A DNA stretch of 64,000 nt from Heligmosomoides polygyrus polygyrus (GCA_947396885.1 OX377204.1:94684728-94748727), one strand, 5' to 3'. Shown: positions 54,860-64,000, counted from the stretch's first letter. A program made the numbers and translations. The notes: generated by a model not told the origin, from the letters alone.

Positions 54860-55980
54860 CTATCTGAATCGCCGTAAAATCGCCGGCTTTCTAAAAAAAT
54901 TCCACTGTTCGAAGAATCCTTTAACCTGAGTTTGAAAAAATGACGGATCCGAACTATCCAACTCGGCGTCGAATCCAATGTTTAATGCACGATCGAGGTT
55001 GGTCAGCATTCGCTCCACCTGGCTAATGCTCGGTGTTATGAGCACGATGTCATCAGCGAAGCGAAGATGGTACAGCTGCCGGCCGTCGACTCTCACTCTC
55101 ATGTCCTCCTATTCTAGTTTGCGCAAAACGTTTTCGAGGGTGGCGCTGAAGAGCTTCGGGGATATGGTATCTCCCTGCCGAACCCCTCTCTTCACGTCGA
55201 TGAAGATGTCGTTGTAGAATGGTGAGATCTTGGTCGTGAATCCACTGTACAGCTCTCGAAGGACTCTGATGTACTGAGTAGGAACGCCCTGGGTGAGCAG
55301 GGCTTCCATGACCGCTTCAGTCCCGACGGAGTCGAATGCCTTCTTCAGGTCGATGAACGTAAGGCACAGCGGCAGCTTGTACTCTCGCGACACTTCGATG
55401 AGCTTCGTAATGGTGTGTATGTGGTCGATCGTGCTGAATCCTCTCCGAAATCCTGCCTGCTCGCATGGCTGTCCTTCGTTCCGCTGATCCTATTCAGGAT
55501 GACTCGAGTGAACAGCTTGTAGACTACGGACAACAGGCAGATCGGGCGATAGTTGCCGATGTCGTGCACGTCTCCCTTCTTGTACAGCAAGACGGTTTTG
55601 CTGGCCTTCCACTGAGATGGAACTTTGCACTACGACAGGTAGCGTGTGGAGAGCCGCGCCAGGGTGTTGATGAGCGCTGGCGGGAGGTTCTTCAGGTGTT
55701 CGGGTCTGATGCTGTCGGGACGGGTGCTGTACGTTTCTTCACCGACGAGATGGCACGTGGGATCTTGGAAGGGAGAACAGAGGGGCGACGTATCCATCCT
55801 GCGGAAGATGGCATGCAGGCAGGTGGACATGGCTATCAATCGGAGTAGAAGTCGTGGATGACCTTCTCCATAGTCCTTCTGGAAGAGGTGGCGGTTCCGT
55901 CAGGGTGTCAGAGATCGGTCATTCTGGTCTTGAAGATGGTGAAATTCCGAGCATTGCACATATCCATCCTATCCTCCTGA
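54860..55980 (-). pseudogene. RTE-type reverse transcriptase fragment
   Basis: Complement strand, right to left: linker (TRPDSIRPEHLKNLPPALIN then TLARLSTRYLS), finger region (LYKKGDVHDIGNYRPICLLS), palm (LCLTFIDLKKAFDSVGTEAV), RGVRQGDTISPKLFSATLEN, and the active site YHLRFADDIVLITPS near 55030. All core motifs are present. A stop (TAG) interrupts the frame after LRKLE at about 55109, where a Trp is usual (single-base change), and a frame change lies near 55480. The endonuclease is absent; the 3' side ends soon after FADD. Inactive fragment. Confidence 0.88.
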
Positions 55981-56384
55981 TCTTCCACTGATCTGGGGAC
56001 CTCATCGCCTATTACTGAAGCTCTTCTCCAGCTTGTAAGATGAACCTTCTAGGCCGAATGACTCACTGCAATTACGATTACTCTTCCTTGAGCTCTATTA
56101 ATCCGTGTAAGAGAATCAATTCGCGTAAGATGAGAAAAACGGGCATTGTCTTCTAATGCTCCGTCATTCATAAGTGTAAAACGGCTTCACTGTGTTTACG
56201 CCTCACGATTAGTTCGCTGACACTCGTCATCGCTCGAGAACACTCAGCCTTCCACTGCTCTCTTGAGCCGCTAGCTGACAACCCTTTCGCGTCTTCCTAG
56301 TCGGGAGGGGGTGGGGACGCCAAGTGGCGTCACCACCCCTCCCATCTGGGAAAATGTTCACATTTCCATCTACCGAATCTTCAG

Positions 56385-56513
56385 ATCAAAGAAGGCGACG
56401 CTTCCACCCGACGAAGCACGATCGATCTACACTTCAAAGACGGACGAAGGCGATCGCGTGCGAACACACTGGAGCTGAAACTGAATGGCGAGGTTATGAA
56501 GGACAACGTTGAC
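56385..56513 (+). CDS. exon of a + strand gene (Arg/Ser-rich, unrecognised)
   Basis: After CTACCGAATCTTCAG, 43 codons in phase 0 end at GTTGAC|GTAAGC. It reads IKEGDASTRRSTIDLHFKDG, then RRRSRANTLELKLNGEVMKD. Alternating hydrophobic residues suggest short beta strands separated by basic loops. Only 63 bp of intron separate it from the last exon. Related in style to the exon at 52836. No family recognised. Confidence 0.65.
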
Positions 56514-56576
56514 GTAAGCAGCCGGTTACTGTAACCGTTACGGTGTACCGTAACGTTCCACGAGACTTCGTTCCAG

Positions 56577-56774
56577 GACCGACAGTCTCCATCTCGAGTC
56601 TCTCGTACATACACCGTCCGAGCGCAGGACTCAGCTAACGGATCGCCGGCCAACTCGCCGACCATCGAGAATCAGCGCAATCTCAACATCGACAACTCAC
56701 AGGTGAGACGACGACTCTACAGCGTAATCGGAGAAGACGTCGCCTCCCGTGTGGACGCTGAACAGAGGTTCTAA
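56577..56774 (+). CDS. last exon of the same + strand gene
   Basis: After CTTCGTTCCAG, 65 codons and TAA at 56772-56774. It reads DRQSPSRVSRTYTVRAQDSA, NGSPANSPTIENQRNLNIDN and SQVRRRLYSVIGEDVASRVD, then AEQRF. Phase 0 on entry matches the exon at 56385. A GTGAGA inside (after DNSQ) looks like a donor, but reading through gives sensible sequence to a stop, so it is taken as coding. The C-terminus looks intracellular and flexible. A poly(A) signal follows at 56994. Confidence 0.65.
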   Translation, partial: DRQSPSRVSRTYTVRAQDSANGSPANSPTIENQRNLNIDNSQVRRRLYSVIGEDVASRVDAEQRF

Positions 56775-56779
56775 GTTCG

Positions 56780-56975
56780 AGTCTCGCCCGAGACAACACG
56801 GTTTCCATTCCTTCGGGAGCGGTGGACGTCTAAAACACTGACTTCTCCATCGGCTAGCCGCTGCAAGTCATTGTATAGACCGGGTTTACCTTTCAGTTGT
56901 CTACGAAATCCTCTTTGAGGAGGAACGCGTGGCGCATCCCACAAGGCGTTCATATAACCCCACAATTTTTATCCT
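56780..56975 (+). mobile_element. tRNA-derived SINE remnant in the 3' UTR
   Basis: AAACACTGACTTCTCCATCG, GCTAGCCGCTGCAAGTCATT, AACGCGTGGCGCATCCCACA, and a tail TTTTTATCC. It lies between the stop codon and the poly(A) signal of the upstream gene, so the transcript would include it. Confidence 0.65.
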
Positions 56976-57411
56976 TCAAGTTTTAGTTCTAGAAATAAAG
57001 AGGTCACAGCGCTTAGGGGCATTTATTGATTTATTTCCGCCCGGTGTGCGCCATGCACTCCGTTTTCTTTCAAAATTCGTGGCTCTTTTGACGTCCTTAG
57101 TCGGAATTTCAATTTTGTGCCAACCACGGAGCTCTTCGGCCGGTTCTGTGGTCAGCGATTGCTCCATTTGAGTCCGTGTGCCCTTAAGTAAACCCAAGGG
57201 TCCACGACGAATGCTACACGGTCATAACCAGAACCCAAAGATAACCCTGAAGACTCTTCTCGAAAGAGCACCATGTTGACCTTAAGCTTCCTCTCCTTGA
57301 TACAGGCAACGTCTTCATAATCACCTCCTTGAGAATACGCCAATCCAATTCTAGAAAACATTACAGAGCCGTACGCTGTAGCGGGCAAATCTCCTGGATC
57401 TCTCTGTGTTC
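56976..57411 (-). CDS. candidate 3' exon(s) of a - strand gene (unrecognised)
   Basis: On the complement strand, after ATTTCTCAG, a frame from 57411 reads DPGDLPATAYGSVMFSRIGL, AYSQGGDYEDVACIKERKLK and NMVLFREESSGLSLGSGYDR, then AFVVDPWVYLR and stop at 57152. An overlapping frame (57197-56976) reads QSLTTEPAEELRGWHKIEIP and TKDVKRATNFERKRSAW. Both look like protein. They could be joined by a 35-bp intron, or the overlap could reflect a frameshift. No domain recognised. Confidence 0.4.
56994..56999 (+). terminator. poly(A) signal AATAAA of the + strand gene
   Basis: AATAAA 220 bp after the stop at 56774. On the opposite strand AATAAA occurs at 57022-57027 and 57030-57035, which would suit a gene ending tail-to-tail from the right. 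Confidence 0.5.
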
Positions 57412-57419
57412 CTGAGAAA

Positions 57420-57690
57420 TGTGGCGGTTACCACTGGAGAAGGAAAGCTCCCGTCCTGTCTTCTCTAAGCTGCTCTGGCATCATTCAGAAGAGCTTATCC
57501 GGCACTCATCCGTTATTATCGGACGAGAACGCAGCCAGAGATCGGTAATGAACCGTCTAAGCTGAGAGCTATGGCCGGAACTCCTTTGTCTAGACGATGA
57601 AGCAGCTACTAAAAACCGAACAACAGCCTCTTCGCGGCTATTGAAATCCATCGGGGTTTGAATTCCAAGCGAAGCCTTCCATTTTCTAAA
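57420..57690. other. no gene recognised
   Basis: Short intergenic or intron stretch; on the complement strand a second possible acceptor (CTTCTCCAG at about 57440) could belong to the candidate - gene. Confidence 0.3.
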
Positions 57691-57696
57691 AGCTTA

Positions 57697-57817
57697 CGCG
57701 CCGTTTATACTCCATTCGCTCTCGGCGCGTCATAATGGGAGTGACCAATATCGATTAGCCCACGCGGCCCGATAATTCAAAAAAATTTCGCGCGGCAAAT
57801 GGAGTTTAAACGGGAGC
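57697..57817. mobile_element. 121-bp MITE with GTTTATACTCC ends, TTA duplication
   Basis: TTA at 57694-57696 and 57818-57820; CGCGCCGTTTATACTCCATT and AATGGAGTTTAAACGGGAGC pair at the ends. Diverged relative of 11649-11782. Confidence 0.7.
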
Positions 57818-58174
57818 TTAGATCCAATGAGCTCTACACAGTTTGACTAAGGGAGTGTTTAGTGTACACGCGACGCGCGACGCGATGCAATGATAAGCTC
57901 CTATATCGATCGCGTGCGTGACGCCACATGGCGTCGGCCGCATAAATGCTTCAACAAAAGCTGTATTATCCTGTTTCGACTAGTTCTCACATGAGAAAAA
58001 GCTCCACGTCATCGGTTAGCGCCTGCACCACCAGCGCTGTTTGATTGTTTTTGGCGAACAATCAAAAAAGACAGCTGCTACGTTTTGCGCTCCGTCCCAC
58101 CAACTAGGAAAGGGACAAAACGCCAGGTTTTTTGGTTTTGAACCTTTTTAAGCACTATATTCTTCGCGCGTCCT

Positions 58175-58495
58175 AAGCCTTCAAGCGGCTGTTAGTGAGG
58201 TTATCAACTGTTATAACGATGTTTTGCTACGATCAAAGCTCTAGCACCAGGCGGGACTCGAACCAGCACCTCCTGTCCACGGGTAGGATGCCACGTCGCT
58301 ACACCGCCGCGCTGTTTGTTCGATCTTGATTGATCCCACGGAGCGCGGTGGATGCTGCATTCGATCAGACAGTGCCGGTAGTGTAATGGCGTTGCATTAT
58401 GCCCGGTAATCATGAGGTGCTGGTTCAAGTCCTGCCTGGCGCTAAACTTCTGATAGCGGCAAGACATCGTTATAACAGCTTATAACCTCTGTAAC
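58175..58495. mobile_element. foldback of two inverted tRNA-like modules, copy 3 (short)
   Basis: Complement-strand module 58245-58315 and + module 58372-58443 (CAGTGCCGGTAGTGTAATGG and GGTTCAAGTCCTGCCTGGCG). The inner spacer is only about 55 bp, compared with 270 bp in copies 1 and 2, so this copy lost the middle. Confidence 0.78.
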
Positions 58496-58844
58496 AGCCA
58501 CATGAGAATTGAAAAATAACTTGAATACTTCCAAGTCCTTCAGATTATCAGTTTTCTTTTCAACTTTTCAAATTTTTAATTGTTTGAAAATTAAAAAAAA
58601 CGACTCCTTAACATTCCCTTCAAATCTCGAGGTAGGAGAGCATAGCTTATCAAAATCAATCAAAACACAGTATGAAGATACCCTCACTGACTGGCACGCA
58701 TATTTGACGCGACCTGATTGTTTTCCTTCTGTGTTCCGATCTCGCAATGCTGCCCGCATTCACGACAAGGCCAGAACTTTTACACTCTCCGTAGTGCGCT
58801 CTCGGAACGTTCCTTAATTTTTCCAACTTTTTACTCCTTTTTAG

Positions 58845-58944
58845 GCATGGTCGGCGTTCAATCCGAAACGACAGTTCTACTTGTTGAAAGCCATTTTTAT
58901 CCTCCTCTGTTTCGTCGACATCATGCACTGGGCATATCTATTAA
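58845..58944 (+). CDS. exon with a membrane segment (unrecognised membrane protein)
   Basis: After CTCCTTTTTTAG, 100 bp up to ATTAAG|GTACGT. In phase 0 it reads AWSAFNPKRQFYLLKAIFIL then LCFVDIMHWAYLL, a basic flank followed by a transmembrane segment. Another frame is also open (MVGVQSETTVLLVESHFYPP), but it lacks any pattern. The sequence resembles the start of membrane-spanning regions of ABC-type (ABCC) transporters, but this is a weak impression from one exon. The flanking introns hold MITE and foldback sequence; the large palindrome at 59180 begins 236 bp downstream. Confidence 0.45.
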
Positions 58945-59179
58945 GGTACGTTCCACCACAAGTTTCCCTACTCTGGTACATGTCGTTAATGTGGCCTACA
59001 TGGAGTGGTAAAAGGATGCCTTAAATGTCGTAGTATTCTTTGCGTGGCAACGTATAAATTGAAAACAGGGCGCAATCAACTAATGAAAAATGAAAAGATA
59101 AAGATAAACAGGGTGTAGTCCTACTGCACGTAAAGGAGCTAATCCGTCCGTCTGTCCGTCTGTGCATCTGACCGCACAA

Positions 59180-62100
59180 TGACGGCCAGGGTCAAGCTTG
59201 AGGTTCGGGAATCGAAGGGGGGGGGGGTCGTGCTGTGGCCTCGTCTGGGGGGGGGGGGGGTCGTGCTCTTCCGGTTTTGGCAGAGGATTCTCTCTTATTC
59301 TTCAGGGTTTTTTGGTGATTTTTTAATTCTTAATAAGTTGTTTTTTCCAGGAATGCTTACGAAGGTGTGGAGTCTCTCCTTCGTCCCGCGAAGTTGTAAA
59401 AATTAATATAACAAGTTTCAAATAATGATTGTATTACTCGCTAGAAATAAAGATTTTCCGCCGGCAGATTTGGAGTCAATGAGAACTTTCCATTTTTCAG
59501 TTTTTTTAGGAAGTCATGGACGCGACAGTTTTCTGCCTGAAAGAGCAATATCTACGTCCTAAATTGCAGTCTATCAAATTTGAAGTGTCAATTGCTAAGG
59601 AAAATTAGATGCTTTTCCTACAATATTTTTAGAAGCACTCTTCGAAGCGGTGACCGAATGGCAACCGAGGATGGACTTGTCACGGAACTAATTTTCTCTC
59701 TTCTGCTGGAAACAACATCAGAAAGTGAAGTTGTACCCAATAAAGTTTTAATCCACCGGTTGACACAAGGGAATAGAACGTGTTTTTGTGAGACAATCTT
59801 CTGTATAAACAGACGCCCCGATTTGTACCATTTGCCGAAAAAATTCGATACCGTTAATCACATGGAAGCCGCTATTTTTACAAGCTGCTTTTTAAAGCGT
59901 AGAACCCACACCTCTTACAGTTTTAAAAGCTCTGTGAATTTTTCAGAGATGTCGCACAAACTCCGAAATATGGTAGGTTACGTGGAGCCATTGCGTTCTC
60001 CGATATCACCGATCGCCACTGAAGGACGGACTTCTTGCGGCAAAAAATTTCTACCTTCTGGAGGAAGAGCATCAGAGAGTGAAAACTGGGCCATCTTAGA
60101 GCTCAAGATGTTATTAATATACAATCATAAACTAACCTTCTTCGCAGCGATCTCCGATATGATTAGGGCTGATCGTATTTAAATTTTTCGCTTTTCAAGA
60201 AAAAATAATTAATTTTTACCTGAAGCAGATTACCCACGCAGTTGAAATCTTGCCACAAAAAGTTTCAAGTCTTGTTTAATGCACAGTGTGAAAATTATGG
60301 TTTTCTGAAACGAATTGACTGGATCGACCACTGGTCGATATCGCACCGACGTCATGGGAGCGACGAAATTCGACGTTCACAAAAATGACTATAACTCGGT
60401 AAGTTTTCCACAATTTTAAAAAGCCAATGGCTTTTTAAAAACTAGAAGAAAAGGTATTTCAAAGGTGTAAAAATCGGTTTTCAAAAACTAGATCTTCATA
60501 GGGGGCGGAGGACTTCGATTTTTGTGCGAAAAATTGAAGTGATTTTGTATAAATAATTATATCCCGGTAAGTATTTCGAATTTTAAAAGAGTTAATAGCT
60601 TTTTGAGAACTAGAAAAAGAGCGCTTTCGAACTATGTAGAAATTAGTTTTCAGCAGGGAGATCTTCACAGGGGCGGTGGGGGTTCGATTTCTGGTCCATT
60701 GTTGCAGAAATAGGTGCCAAAAATCGAACCCCCCTCGCCCCGTATGAAGACCCCTTTTTTGAAAAGCGGTTTCTATATGAATAGAAAGCATCTTTTTTCT
60801 ATTTTTCAAAAAGCGATTGGGATTTTTGAATTTCGAAAAGTGAACCGAGTTATGATCAAATTTGTGAAGAACTGGTGGTAGACTTTGCACCGTCGACACT
60901 GGAGTGATTTCATAAAAATGATCATAACTCCGTTCGTTTTTCGAAATTCAAAAAACCCAATTGCTTTTTGAAAAGAAGAGAAAATATGCTAACTGACCAT
61001 GCATAAATCGTCTTTCAAAAGGGAGGTCTTCATAGGGGGCGAGGGGGGTTCGATTTTTGGTCGATTTTTGGCAAAAATCGACCAGAAATCGAACCCCCAC
61101 CGCCCCCTATAAAGACATCCCTGTTGAAAACAAATTTCTACATGGTTCGAAAGCGCATTTACTCTAGTTTTCGAAGAGCAATTGGGATTTTTGAATTCCA
61201 AAGAACGAACCGAGTTATGGACACTTTTTGTGAAATCACTCCAATGACTCCGGTGATGGGCCGACCAACTCCTCTGGTTACGGTTTCACAAAATTGATCA
61301 TAACTCGGTTCATTTTTCGAAATCCAAAAATCCCTATTGTTTTTTGAAAACTAGAGGAAAAGCGTTTTCGAACGATGTAGAAATTAGTTTTCAGCAGGGA
61401 GGTCTTCATAGGGGGCGGTGGGGGTTCGATTTCTGGTCCATTGTTGCAGAAATACGTTCCAAAAATCGAACCCCCCTCGCCCCCTATGAAGACCCCTTTT
61501 TCAAAAACTGCTTTCTATATGAGTAGAAAGCATCTTTTTTCTATTTTTCAAGAAGCAATTGGGATTTTTGAATTTCGGAAAACGAACGGAGTTATGACCA
61601 TTTTTATGAAATCACTCCAGTGTCGACGGTGGAGAGTCTGCGAACCGTTCTTCACAAATTTGATCATAACTTGGTTCAGTTTTTGAAATTCAAAAATCCC
61701 AATTGCTTTTTGAAAAATAGAGAAAAGTTGCTTTCTATTCATATAGAAACCGCTTTTCAAAAAAGGGGTCTTCATACGGGGCGAGGGGGGTTCGATTTTT
61801 GGCCCGTATTTCTGCAACAATGGACCAGAAATCGAACCCCTACCGCCCCCTATGAAGACCTCCCTGTTGAAAACTAATTTCTACATGGTTCGAAAACGCT
61901 TTTCCTCTAGTTTTCAAAAGGCAACTGGCTTTTGTAAAACTCGAAAAACTTACCGAGTTACGATTACTTATTCAATATCACTTCAATTTTTTTCGCACAA
62001 AAATCGAAGTCGTCCGCCCCCTATGAAGATCTAGTTTTTGAAAACCGATTTTTACATCTTTGAAATACCTTTTCTTCTAGTTTTTAAAAAGCTATTGGCT

Positions 62101-63385
62101 TTTTAAAATTGTGGAAAACTTACCGAGTTATAGTCATTTTTGCGAATGTCGAATTTCGTCGCTCCTATGACGACGGTGCCATATCGATCAGAGATCGATA
62201 CAATCTATTCGTTTCAGGAAACCATGATTTTTACACTGTGCATTGAACAGGACTTGATACGTTTTGTGGCAAGATTTCAACTCTGTAGGTGATCTGCATC
62301 AGGTAAAAATTAATTGATTTTTCTTGAAAAGCGAAAAATTTAAATGCGATCAGCCCTAATCATATCGGAGATCGCTGCGAAGAAGCTCAGATTTTTACTG
62401 TGTAATACTCATGACTGAAAAATTCATGAAGCACAATTTCACTCTCGCGTGTTCTTTCCTTGAGAAGATTGAAAAATTTTCCGCGAGAAGGCCACCCTCA
62501 GTCTCCATCGATGATATCGGCGAACGCAATGGCTCCACGTAACCTACCATATTTTTGAGTTTGTTCAACGTCTCTGAAAATTTTACAGAGTTTTTAAAAC
62601 AATAAGAAGTGTGGATTCTACGCTTTAAAAAGCAGGATCCATGCTTCCATGTGATTAAAGGTGTCGAAAATTTTCGACAAATGACACAAATCGGAGCGTC
62701 TGTTCACAAAGGATCGTTCCAGAAAAACAGGTTTTATTGCCATGTGTCAAACGGGGGCTTAAAATTTTATTAGGTACAAGTTCACTTTCTGATGCTGTTT
62801 CCAGCAGAAGAGAGAAAATTAGTTCCGTGACAAGTCCATCCTCCGGTTGCCATTCCGTCATCGCTTCCGAGAGTGTCTAAAAAATATTGTGGATAAAGCA
62901 CTTAAGTCAGCTTTAGCAATTAACACTCTGCATTGTATAGAGTACAATTTCGAATGCAGATGTTGCTCCTTCACGTACAAAAATGTTCCGTGTTCACGAG
63001 ATGCTCAGAAAGCCTGAAAAGTTGAACTCGTTGTGATTAATTCGACAACTGCTCTCAAAAGTGTTTTATTTTCAACTGTAAACAAGCAAAATATTATTAT
63101 CAGAAGATTACATAAACAAAACCTTTATCAGCGTTTTTTCTAACAAATTACTAAATCAAACAGTTGCCCTCTTTCTTGAGCTAATCTGATACAGTGGACG
63201 CTGCACCTGGAAAGAAGGACCTATTAAAGGGTACAAAAATTGCATAGAAAATTTTTAAAAATCAACGCGGATAGGAAATAAAACGGTGGTCTACACAAGC
63301 GGGAGGGTCGTACCAGATCCGCTCTGGGAGGGGGGGGGGGTCGTTAATTTTCGGCAAAAATCGAACCCCACGCTTGACCCTGATG
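59180..63385. mobile_element. 4.2-kb palindromic element (foldback) with internal inverted modules
   Basis: Outer arms: CAGGGTCAAGCTTGAGGTTC at 59190 and the partner GAACCCCACGCTTGACCCTG near 63365-63385, next to G-runs on both sides. About 2 kb of each arm are similar when one is reversed (for example GATGGACTTGTCACGGAACT near 59675 and its complement near 62845; ATATGATTAGGGCTGATCG near 60160 and its complement near 62350). The centre near 61250 holds several roughly 270-bp modules with AAAATCGAACCCCC and TATGAAGACC in both orientations. No transposase or polymerase motif was found. It may be an inverted duplication of one element or a true giant foldback. Confidence 0.75.
59580..60182 (+). 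CDS. open frame in the left arm of the palindrome (coding doubtful)
   Basis: 200 codons without a stop. It contains MATEDGLVTELIFSLLLETT, SESEVVPNKVLIHRLTQGNR and NWAILELKMLLIYNHKLTFF. The right arm encodes a related but shorter frame on the complement strand (62861-62655: EDGLVTELIFSLLLETASES). Similarity is expected at DNA level in a palindrome, so it does not prove coding. No family recognised. Confidence 0.25.
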   Translation: MKCQLLRKIRCFSYNIFRSTLRSGDRMATEDGLVTELIFSLLLETTSESEVVPNKVLIHRLTQGNRTCFCETIFCINRRPDLYHLPKKFDTVNHMEAAIFTSCFLKRRTHTSYSFKSSVNFSEMSHKLRNMVGYVEPLRSPISPIATEGRTSCGKKFLPSGGRASESENWAILELKMLLIYNHKLTFFAAISDMIRADRI

Positions 63386-63389
63386 CCGG

Positions 63390-63672
63390 CTTCACAGCTC
63401 CATCAGCACTATCCATGGCTGCTAAGGGTTGCAGTTTTTGGTCTCGCCGAACACACTAACGATTTCATTCATAAAATTGACCATTTTAAATCGGAATTGC
63501 ACAAATACATATAGGTCACTTCTTCACGCATTTATTTTTGGTTGGATAGCCGTTATCGATTGATTTCAATACTTTCCGTTCGCAGTTGAGAACTTTAGGT
63601 GGAAATTAAGTACACACGTTGCCCGTTGGGTAGATTTCACGGGCCGCTATCGTTACTGGAACAAAGCACCAG
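63390..63672. other. no gene recognised; likely 3' UTR of the - strand exon
   Basis: Short AT-rich region left of the stop codon at 63673. No AATAAA was found on the complement strand close to the stop. Confidence 0.3.
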
Positions 63673-63749
63673 CTAGTGCGAGATCGCCACTTCGGTCAGC
63701 TCTTCATCAGCTCCATCTTTAATATGTTCGTCGGCATCAACAAGCGTAC
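63673..63749 (-). CDS. terminal exon of a - strand gene (unrecognised)
   Basis: On the complement strand, after CCCTATAG, 77 bp start in phase 1 and read TLVDADEHIKDGADEELTEV then AISH and TAG. The acidic, helical composition is that of a cytoplasmic C-terminus. The acceptor is good (TCCTTCCCTATAG). Upstream exons would lie beyond 63750 or outside the window. No family recognised. Confidence 0.45.
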
Positions 63750-64000
63750 CTATAGGGAAGGAGAATAGAAAAACTCACAATCCTCCTCAAGACACACTGA
63801 TAAACTGCGACGGCATTTCAAGCGCAACACCTTTTTTTAAATTTAAAAATTCCGGTCTGGTGTTCAGCAGCTTGACTACTCAACTGGTTTCCGCCTTAAA
63901 GAGACATCCTTAAAACCGACAAATTTCAACCAGATCAAATTTTTTTCGAATTTTAAAGTTCAAAAACCTACAATGCCCTAGAACTAACTTCATTCCGATG
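63750..64000. other. window end, no gene recognised
   Basis: Probably intron of the - strand gene whose terminal exon is at 63673-63749. Only AT-rich, repeat-like sequence is seen (AAATTTAAAAATTCC, TTTTTTTCGAATTTTAAAG). Confidence 0.3.

Noticed and set aside
59215..59262. Regulatory G-quadruplex
   Set aside because: G-runs are present, but they mark the outer ends of a palindrome with a partner at 63330; there is no promoter context, so no regulatory role is claimed.
59580..60182. A real 200-residue protein gene
   Set aside because: It lies in a palindrome arm, the reversed arm has stops, composition shows no domain, and neighbouring similar sequence is not open. Kept only as a low-confidence open frame.

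Overview
The window reads as nuclear DNA of a nematode, most probably a strongylid (clade V) parasite. The reasons are small phased exons with GT..AG introns, a secreted Kunitz/lustrin multidomain gene of nematode type, mariner, RTE-type and CR1-type transposons, and many short dispersed repeats. This placement is inference. There is no bacterial-style gene packing; most of the sequence is intron or intergenic DNA filled with mobile elements.

Main gene: a long + strand gene is supported from about 3.87 kb to 30.14 kb and may end at 34.90 kb. At least 19 exons were placed by eye from splice signals, reading phase and domain content. It encodes Thr/Pro-rich linkers, Kunitz domains 1 and 2, a long Pro/Gln/Thr linker, lustrin-type Cys-rich domain 1, Kunitz 3, lustrin 2, Kunitz 4, Kunitz 5, lustrin 3 and Kunitz 6. 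Kunitz 1-5 lack the second and fourth cysteines (one disulphide missing); Kunitz 6 has all six. Its 5' end is not visible. A second + strand gene ends at 56.77 kb with three phase-0 exons rich in Arg/Ser (52.84, 56.39 and 56.58 kb). Fragments of other genes are a hydrophobic + exon at 58.85 kb, a terminal - exon at 63.67 kb and a candidate - coding region at 57.0-57.4 kb.

Mobile DNA by region: 0-3.5 kb mariner elements, one nested in a palindromic mariner-like element; 4.4-5.8 kb tRNA-derived SINEs; 6.2-9.2 kb a foldback split by a CR1-type LINE; 9.3-10.3 kb a second palindromic mariner-like element; 11.1-13.9 kb nested palindromes and a deleted mariner; 14-15.7 kb SINE and RTE tail palindromes; 17.3-19.7 and 39.1-41.3 kb two copies of one element with 8-bp target duplications, in opposite orientation; 20.5-22.5 and 27.6-29.2 kb chains of elements with 3-bp TTA/TAA duplications; 30.2-31.5 kb an array of a short terminal motif; 32.6-33.4, 36.9-37.6, 48.4-49.3 and 51.6-52.6 kb foldbacks; 44-47.5 and 53.6-56.0 kb RTE-type retrotransposon pieces; 59.2-63.4 kb a palindrome of about 4.2 kb.

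The most unusual theme is that many unrelated palindromic elements carry a tRNA-like module (A-box and B-box, the RNA polymerase III promoter signals) in each arm or at the centre. They look like head-to-head tRNA-SINE dimers that move as DNA-transposon-like units with target duplications. All coordinates and alignments were made by reading; no similarity search or folding program was run.
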